Positions 56,787 through 64,000 of a stretch of DNA of 64,000 nucleotides are shown piece by piece. Made by a program: the position numbers and the translations under genes. The stretch comes from Bradyrhizobium manausense (lineage in GTDB: Bacteria > Pseudomonadota > Alphaproteobacteria > Rhizobiales > Xanthobacteraceae). The notes below the pieces were generated by a model, which saw only the letters and a list, made by a program, of their open reading frames with translations, searched no databases and was not told the origin of the DNA. The stretch's first letter is position 1, and each line of letters starts with the position of its first letter. The stretch covers positions 248,001 to 312,000 of the forward strand of contig NZ_JAFCKB010000001.1 of NCBI RefSeq assembly GCF_018130615.1. Direction: 5' to 3'.

Positions 56787-58430
56787 ATGGCAAGCTCGAC
56801 GACGCGTGTCACGCTGGCGAACAGCGCCCGGAAATTGCCGAAGGGCGCCAAGCTCGTCGGCGCGGCCGATCCCAAGCAGGAAATCGAGATCAGCGTTCGT
56901 CTGCGCGCCAAGCGCGCGGACGATGAGCAGGTGATGGCGCTGGGTGCGCAACCGCCGCGCGAGCGACAATATCTTTCTCGCAGCGAGTTCGCCGAACAGA
57001 TGGGCGCCGATCCGGCTGACGTCGCCAAGATCGACGATTTCGCCCATCATCATGATCTCAACGTCAAGAGTGTGCATCTGGCCTCCCGTACGGTGAAGCT
57101 GACCGGCACGGTGAAGGCGATGGCCGCGGCCTTCGGCGTCAAGCTCAACAAGGTCAAGCACGAGGGCGCGACCTATCGCATGCGCAAGGGCAGTGTGCAG
57201 ATCCCGGCCGAGCTCGAAGGCATCGTGGTCGGCGTGCATGGCCTGGACAACCGGCCGGTGGCGCAGCCGCATTTCCGGCGCAAGCCGCCGCGCAAGGGCG
57301 CGACTGCACGCGCGGGGCAGGGCGGCAGCTTCTCGGTCGAAGAGATCGCAAAACTCTACAACTTCCCGGGCGGCGAGACCGGCGCCGGCCAGTGCATCGC
57401 CATCATCGAGCTCAATGACATCGACAATAAGGGTCATGCCACCGGGGCCGGCTACAAGGCCTCTGATCTGAAAACCTTCTTCAAGAAGGCGGGCATTCCG
57501 ATGCCGCAGATCGCACCCGCAAGCGTCGACGGCGGCGCCAACAAGCCCGGTCATTCCGATGCCGACGGCGAGGTCGTGCTCGACATCGAGGTGGCCGGCG
57601 CGATCGCACCCGGCGCCAAGATCGTGGTCTATTTCGCGCCCAACACCACCAACGGCTTCATCGATGCGGTGAAGGCGGCGGTCCATGACAGCGTGCGAAA
57701 ACCTTCGGTGATCTCGATCAGCTGGGGCGGGCCGGAAGATCCCGAGAGCTCACAGCAGTTCGTCGACGGCCTCAACGAGGCGATCCGTGATGCCGCTGCG
57801 ATGGGCGTCACCGTCTGCGTCGCGTCCGGTGACAACGGTTCGGCCGACATGGCCGACGGGTGGGATGGTAAGCCGCACGCCGATTTTCCGGCGTCGAGCC
57901 CCTTTGCGCTCGCCTGCGGCGGCACCAATCTCAGGGCGTCGAACGGCGCGATCACGGAGGTGGTCTGGAACGGCGGTCCGCAGGACGGCGCCGGTGGCGG
58001 CGGCGTCAGCGTGATGTTCGCGCAGCCGAAATACCAGGCCAATGCGCATGTGCCGAAATCTCCGGCCCATCGGAGCGGCCGTGGCGTGCCTGACGTCGCC
58101 GGCGATGCCGACCCTGCGACCGGCTACCAGATCTTCCTCAACGGCGTCATGACCACGATCGGCGGCACCAGCGCGGTGGCGCCGCTGATGGCCGGACTGA
58201 TCGCCCGGATCAACGAGGCCACGACCAAGAAATTCGGCAAGACGGTTGGGTTCATCAACCCGCTGATCTACGCCTCGCATGCGCATGGCGTGTTCCGCGA
58301 CATCACGGTCGGCAATAACGACATCACCGGCTCGCTGCACGGCATGTACAAGGCCGGCCCCGGCTGGGACGCCTGTTCGGGTCTCGGCGTCCCCAACGGC
58401 GCGGCGTTGCAGAACCTGCTTGCGGCGTGA
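56787..58430 (+). CDS. Sedolisin (S53) serine-carboxyl peptidase with pro-domain
   Basis: Acid-active endopeptidase of the kumamolisin type. From ATG 56787 (GGAGGAA upstream) 547 residues: pro-domain about 20-165 (YLSRSEFAEQMGADPADVAK), linker, then the catalytic domain. The triad is Glu262 and Asp266 in GEVVLDIEVAG and Ser462 in GGTSAVAP, with oxyanion Asp349 in SGDNGSADMAD; spacing matches kumamolisin. C-terminal GWDACSGLGVPNG belongs to the calcium-binding region. No signal peptide is evident at the N-terminus (MASSTTRVTLANSARKLPKG). Divergent from the phosphorylase-like gene. Confidence 0.93.
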   Translation: MASSTTRVTLANSARKLPKGAKLVGAADPKQEIEISVRLRAKRADDEQVMALGAQPPRERQYLSRSEFAEQMGADPADVAKIDDFAHHHDLNVKSVHLASRTVKLTGTVKAMAAAFGVKLNKVKHEGATYRMRKGSVQIPAELEGIVVGVHGLDNRPVAQPHFRRKPPRKGATARAGQGGSFSVEEIAKLYNFPGGETGAGQCIAIIELNDIDNKGHATGAGYKASDLKTFFKKAGIPMPQIAPASVDGGANKPGHSDADGEVVLDIEVAGAIAPGAKIVVYFAPNTTNGFIDAVKAAVHDSVRKPSVISISWGGPEDPESSQQFVDGLNEAIRDAAAMGVTVCVASGDNGSADMADGWDGKPHADFPASSPFALACGGTNLRASNGAITEVVWNGGPQDGAGGGGVSVMFAQPKYQANAHVPKSPAHRSGRGVPDVAGDADPATGYQIFLNGVMTTIGGTSAVAPLMAGLIARINEATTKKFGKTVGFINPLIYASHAHGVFRDITVGNNDITGSLHGMYKAGPGWDACSGLGVPNGAALQNLLAA

Positions 58431-58440
58431 CGTGGTCTTC

Positions 58441-58464
58441 GCCTCTCCCCGCGCGGGGAGAGGC
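58441..58464 (+). terminator. Palindromic terminator after sedolisin gene, family 4 type
   Basis: A perfect 24-bp palindrome, GCCTCTCCCCGC followed by its complement, 10 bp past the sedolisin stop. It ends 3 bp before the nikR stop on the other strand, so it would also shape the nikR 3' end. No T-run follows. Confidence 0.6.
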
Positions 58465-58466
58465 CT

Positions 58467-58913
58467 CTAATCGTGCCGATGCTCGTGCTTCCGCGCCCTG
58501 GCCGGCTTGCCGTCGCCGGTCGGGATCATCACCACGCGCCCATAGCGCACGCCGCGCTCCGCGATGATGTGATCGGCAAAGTGCTTGACCTCGGCGGCGT
58601 CGCCGCGCAGCGCCGTCATCTCCATGCAATTGTTATCGTCGAGATGGACGTGCAGGGTCGCCAGCGCGAGATCGTGATGGCCGTGGAATTCCTGCACCAG
58701 GCGTTTTGAGAGATCGCGCGCAGCGTGGTCGTAGACATAGACGAGGCCGGCAACGCAAGCGCCGGCCTGTGCGGTGTCCTCACTCGATTGCTGCAGGCCG
58801 GCGCGCGCGAGATCGCGGATGATCTCGCTGCGGTTCTGGTAGCCGCGCGCCTCGGCCGCGGCATCGATCTCCGCCAGCAAATCGTCCTCGATCGTGATCG
58901 TAATCCGCTGCAT
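58467..58913 (-). CDS. nikR: Nickel-responsive regulator NikR
   Basis: Ribbon-helix-helix repressor that binds DNA when loaded with nickel. The 148-residue protein has the N-terminal RHH (MQRITITIEDDLLAEIDAAA, NRSEIIRDLARAGL) and the C-terminal ACT-like tetramer domain with nickel ligands His77, His88, His90 and Cys96 (LHVHLDDNNCMEM), each shifted by one from E. coli NikR. The C-terminus ends in a His-rich tail (KHEHRHD). No nickel transporter or urease/hydrogenase gene is in the window. It follows the copper ATPase on the same strand. Confidence 0.95.
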   Translation of the reverse strand: MQRITITIEDDLLAEIDAAAEARGYQNRSEIIRDLARAGLQQSSEDTAQAGACVAGLVYVYDHAARDLSKRLVQEFHGHHDLALATLHVHLDDNNCMEMTALRGDAAEVKHFADHIIAERGVRYGRVVMIPTGDGKPARARKHEHRHD

Positions 58914-58943
58914 CAGAAGTTCTCCGTGCGCCGCTCTTTCTTA

Positions 58944-59108
58944 CCTCGCCCCGCTTGCGGGGAGAGGTCGGAATTCGAGCGTAGCTTGAATCCCGGGTGA
59001 GGGGGACTCTCCGCGAGTCTCACTCGCAATGAATCCGTGGAGACAGCCCCTCACCCCAACCCTCTCAGTGCGAGCGAAGCTCGTCGCGTCCCCGCAAGCG
59101 GGGCGAGG
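58944..59108. repeat. MITE-like element, family 4, 165 bp
   Basis: Bounded by a perfect 20-bp terminal inverted repeat, CCTCGCCCCGCTTGCGGGGA (58944-58963) and its complement (59089-59108). Each end is also a small hairpin. The interior has further inverted segments (TCTCCGCGAG and CTCACTCGCA, CCCTCACCCC). It lies between nikR and the copper ATPase gene, both on the minus strand, so it is transcribed if these are co-expressed. Confidence 0.8.
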
Positions 59109-59124
59109 GAGCGCACCGTCACCA

Positions 59125-61593
<2,469 letters not shown>

Positions 61594-61610
61594 GCTCCGG
61601 CCTTGTAACC

Positions 61611-61629
61611 TATACCCGGTAGGGGTATA
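61611..61629. promoter_or_regulatory. Probable CsoR operator between copA and csoR
   Basis: Inverted repeat TATACCC, five bases (GGTAG), GGGTATA. It lies 18 bp from the copA start and 8 bp from the csoR start, and its halves contain TATA-like sequence that may be promoter elements. CsoR-family operators are commonly G/C-tract palindromes flanked by A/T (TACCC...GGGTA). Binding by copper-free CsoR would block both genes. Confidence 0.75.
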
Positions 61630-61637
61630 TAGGCTGC

Positions 61638-61913
61638 ATGCGCAAGGACATCAAGGCATCTGTTGGAAAACGCCTCGGCCGGATCGAGGGCCAGGTTCGC
61701 GGCCTCTCGAAAATGGTAGAGGAAGACCGCTACTGCATCGACATCGTGACGCAGATCTCGGCGGTGCGGGCTGCGCTGCGCCGGGTCGAGGAAGAGATCT
61801 TGAAGGACCACGTCGCCCATTGCGTCGAGCATGCGATTGCGAGTGGGGACAAGGCCGATCAGCGCGAGAAGATCGCGGAGCTGATGGCGGTGATCGGGCG
61901 GGCGGAACGGTAG
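61638..61913 (+). CDS. csoR: Copper-sensing repressor of the CsoR/FrmR family
   Basis: All-helical DNA-binding repressor released by Cu(I). The 91-residue protein has [20 protein letters not shown] and the metal fingerprint Cys33, His58, Cys62 (HxxxC), as in CsoR rather than the formaldehyde sensor FrmR or the nickel sensor RcnR. It starts at ATG 61638, 8 bp after the operator, with a very short leader. Divergent from copA, which it most likely represses. Confidence 0.92.
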   Translation: MRKDIKASVGKRLGRIEGQVRGLSKMVEEDRYCIDIVTQISAVRAALRRVEEEILKDHVAHCVEHAIASGDKADQREKIAELMAVIGRAER

Positions 61914-61966
61914 CGCGCGCTCTCTCCTCGCAATGACGGTGGAGACGTGCGTGCTGTTTCTCCAGC

Positions 61967-62091
61967 GTCGTCCTGGCGAAAGCCAGGACCCACCGCGGAA
62001 TCTATCGATTGCGCTCGGTTGCCGCACCGAACACCGAGTCTTCGCCAAACCGATGTTTGGGGCAATGGGTCCTGGCTCTCGCCAGGACGAC
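61967..62091. repeat. Dispersed palindromic element, family 2, diverged copy
   Basis: 125 bp bounded by GTCGTCCTGGCGAAAGCCAG and its near-complement CTGGCTCTCGCCAGGACGAC. Compared with the copies at 12128 and 40535, C-to-T changes in one arm are matched by changes in the other, so pairing is preserved. It lies between the convergent csoR and YiiX-type genes. Confidence 0.8.
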
Positions 62092-62107
62092 ATCGGAACT
62101 GGGCTGC

Positions 62108-63082
62108 TTACGCCGCCCGCTCTCGCGCCCGTCTCCTGCGGCGCGGCCGATACATCGCGAGCCTCTTCAGCAGCGGGAAATGCGTGGAACTGCGCTCAGC
62201 AGCCTCCGCGGTCCAGGCCGCGCTCACTTGCTCAGCCGAAGCCTGCGCTTCTTCGTCAATCGCTTCAGGAACGAGCGGCGGCGCACTGACCGTTTCTGGA
62301 AACACACCGAATGAGCCCGCTACCTCCTCGAGCGGCTTTTGCTTGTCGGCCCAGTGCAAGGTTGTGTAGTCGAAGCCGTGCACGATGGTGGGTTTGACCA
62401 CTTCGAAATAGGGCGAGATATCGAAGTCGCGGGGCATGTAGAGCGAGGAATCGCGGATGTGCAGGATCTCGCGGCGGGCAGCGCGGCTGCCGGCCTTGGT
62501 GATCTTCGGCAGGATCGGATAGCGCACGGCATCGAAGGCCTGCGCGATCAGCGCCGAGCAGATGATCTTGGTCGGATCGCCCGAGCCGATCGCGATCATG
62601 CGCCGCCGCCAGCGCTGCGGCACCGGCAGCGGGAACAGGAAGCGCATGAGATCGATGATGTTCTTGGTGTCGTAGCCGAAGCCGATGCGGTTGATCGCAT
62701 AGCGGCAGACCGTGGTGCGGTCCTCGTAGGACAGCCCGACCGGGCGGCAGACGCGGGTGTGGTAGGGGAAATATTTCGACAGCGGTGCGGAGGTGACGCC
62801 TTCGCCGATATTGGCCTCGATCAGCACATGCGGCTCGCCGTCGGGCTCCACCGCGCCCTCGACCGGGCCGACATAGAGCGCGGCATGCGACCAGGTCGAC
62901 TGTGTCAGGTATTTGATGATGCCGGAGATGCGGTTGTTGCCCTCGACCAGCATCACGTCGCCGGGCTGGATCACGCCGCGCAGGTGCTCGGGGTCGCTCG
63001 GCGTGAACGGTTCGTAGCCCGGCACCTCCTTCGAGAGGTACGCGGCAATGACCTTGCCGACTGAATCTAGGACCGTCCCCAT
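62108..63082 (-). CDS. YiiX/YebB-like permuted NlpC/P60 cysteine peptidase family protein
   Basis: A 324-residue protein from ATG 63082 (GGGGAGAG upstream). The papain-like core is permuted: His66 in STWSHAALYVG, Glu89 in HVLIEANIGEGV, and Cys175 in KIICSALIAQAF form the expected His-polar-Cys set. Bacterial relatives act on peptidoglycan peptides or lipids. Here no signal peptide is apparent; residues 145-165 (RFLFPLPVPQRWRRRMIA) are hydrophobic then basic. The C-terminal tail is Arg-rich (RPRRRRRARERAA). Role unknown; it converges on csoR. Confidence 0.85.
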   Translation of the reverse strand: MGTVLDSVGKVIAAYLSKEVPGYEPFTPSDPEHLRGVIQPGDVMLVEGNNRISGIIKYLTQSTWSHAALYVGPVEGAVEPDGEPHVLIEANIGEGVTSAPLSKYFPYHTRVCRPVGLSYEDRTTVCRYAINRIGFGYDTKNIIDLMRFLFPLPVPQRWRRRMIAIGSGDPTKIICSALIAQAFDAVRYPILPKITKAGSRAARREILHIRDSSLYMPRDFDISPYFEVVKPTIVHGFDYTTLHWADKQKPLEEVAGSFGVFPETVSAPPLVPEAIDEEAQASAEQVSAAWTAEAAERSSTHFPLLKRLAMYRPRRRRRARERAA

Positions 63083-63269
63083 GAACTCTCCCCGGGCCTT
63101 TCTGGCCGTCTTTTTTCCATCTGTATCATGGTCCAAACCTGTTGCAATTCGGTTCATGGCTCTGTGAGCCCCAGCACGATTGATTCACCATGATGGTTGC
63201 TGCGCAACATCAGATGCGGCAAGGTTCGCGGGCTGTTCCCGTTCGTCGCAAGTCTCCGGAAACCATGAC

Positions 63270-64000
63270 ATGACAATCACGCGCCGCAGCTTCCTCTCGG
63301 CGTCGGCTGCCCTTGCCGCGGCGCCGGTCCTGCGCGCGACGGCCGCGCCATTGCCGCGCGAGGCCGACATCGTCGTGATCGGCGCCGGTGCAGCCGGCAT
63401 CGCTGCAGCGCGGCGCGTCATGGCGGCCAATCGCAAGGTCGTGGTGGTGGAGGCGTCCTCACAGATCGGCGGGCGCTGCATCACCGACAGCACCACCTTC
63501 GACGTGCCGTTCGACCGCGGCGCGCGATGGATGCACAATCCCGACACCAATCCGATGATCCGGCTCGCCCGCAGCGCCGGGCTCGATGTTTCGCCTGCGC
63601 CATCCGGCCAGAAGATGCGCATCGGCCGCCGCAATGCGCGCGCCGGCGAGACCGAGGAGTTTCTGGCGGCGCTGGTGCGCGCCAATCGCGCCATCGACGA
63701 GGCCGGGCGCGGTAAGCTCGACACATCCTGCGCCTCGGTCCTGCCGAAGGACCTCGGCGATTGGGCGGGTGCCGCCGAGTTCGTCCTCGGCGCGAGCTTC
63801 GCCGGCAAGGATCTGAAGGAGCTGTCGGCAATCGACAAGGCGCGCGCGCAGGATCGCAATGCGCCGATCGCCTGCCGCCAGGGCTTGGGGACTCTGATCG
63901 CCAAGCTCGGCGAGCCGGCGCCGGTGCTGCTTTCGACGCCGGCAAGCCGTATCGTCTGGACCAATCGCGACGTCAGCGTGGAGACGCAAGCCGGCAAGAT
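63270..64000 (+). CDS. Tat-exported FAD-dependent amine oxidase (partial, 3' end beyond window)
   Basis: The first 243 residues of a flavin amine oxidase. A Tat signal (TRRSFLSASAALAAAPVLRA) is followed by the dinucleotide fold ADIVVIGAGAAGIAAARRVM and VVVVEASSQIGGRC, then FDRGARWMHNPDTNPMIRLA. Members oxidise monoamines, polyamines or amino acids in the periplasm. ATG 63270 has GGAAA about nine bases upstream; an overlapping ATG at 63265 stops at once. The reading frame is open to the end. The substrate cannot be told. Confidence 0.9.
   Translation, partial: MTITRRSFLSASAALAAAPVLRATAAPLPREADIVVIGAGAAGIAAARRVMAANRKVVVVEASSQIGGRCITDSTTFDVPFDRGARWMHNPDTNPMIRLARSAGLDVSPAPSGQKMRIGRRNARAGETEEFLAALVRANRAIDEAGRGKLDTSCASVLPKDLGDWAGAAEFVLGASFAGKDLKELSAIDKARAQDRNAPIACRQGLGTLIAKLGEPAPVLLSTPASRIVWTNRDVSVETQAGK

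Overview
The window is a GC-rich chromosomal segment of an alphaproteobacterium. Gene content and order (parS sites beside mnmE-rho-hemJ, maf-coaE-dnaQ-secB, hslUV next to the his genes, cpaBCDE pili, rhizobial-type pmtA, an alphaproteobacterial RpoH promoter) and the short palindromic repeats point to Bradyrhizobium or a close relative. This is inferred from reading protein motifs, not from a database search. The three parS-like sites at 173-247 suggest the left edge lies close to the replication origin.

Left part (1-10.9 kb): parS cluster, then mnmE, rho and hemJ on the minus strand, followed by ppsR, maf, coaE and dnaQ on the plus strand, secB on the minus strand, and a Tim44-like/mltA/Smr run. 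Next (10.9-20 kb) come an unassigned polytopic membrane protein bounded by repeats, hslU and hslV with a DUF2585 gene between them, the histidine genes hisB-(DUF2628)-hisHAF-hisE, and coaA.

Middle (20-41.6 kb): a two-receiver hybrid histidine kinase, a small secreted protein, comM, a PilZ protein, a tadD-like lipoprotein gene, and a partial tight-adherence pilus locus cpaBCDE that lacks its motor, platform and pilin genes here. Then gshB-yraN-rsmI, an LpoA-like lipoprotein, hemW-rdgB-rph, hrcA-grpE, and a Tat-exported nicotinamidase placed between two repeats.

Right part (41.6-64 kb): dnaK behind a textbook RpoH promoter, dnaJ, pmtA, an FMN reductase, pyrF, dapB, gpmA, an AraC-alkyltransferase fusion, nth with a histone-H1-like tail, an EmrA/EmrB-type efflux pair, an EI24 membrane protein, a divergent pair made of a nucleoside-phosphorylase-like protein and a signal-less sedolisin protease, nikR, a copper ATPase divergent from csoR with an operator between them, a YiiX-type cysteine peptidase, and the start of a Tat-exported FAD amine oxidase that runs off the window.

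Most of the window is housekeeping. The least explained parts are the phosphorylase-like/sedolisin pair, the copper/nickel regulatory cluster, the repeat-bounded insertions into otherwise conserved gene blocks, and several families of 80-170 bp elements with terminal inverted repeats. No tRNA, rRNA, CRISPR array, insertion sequence with a transposase, or prophage was seen.
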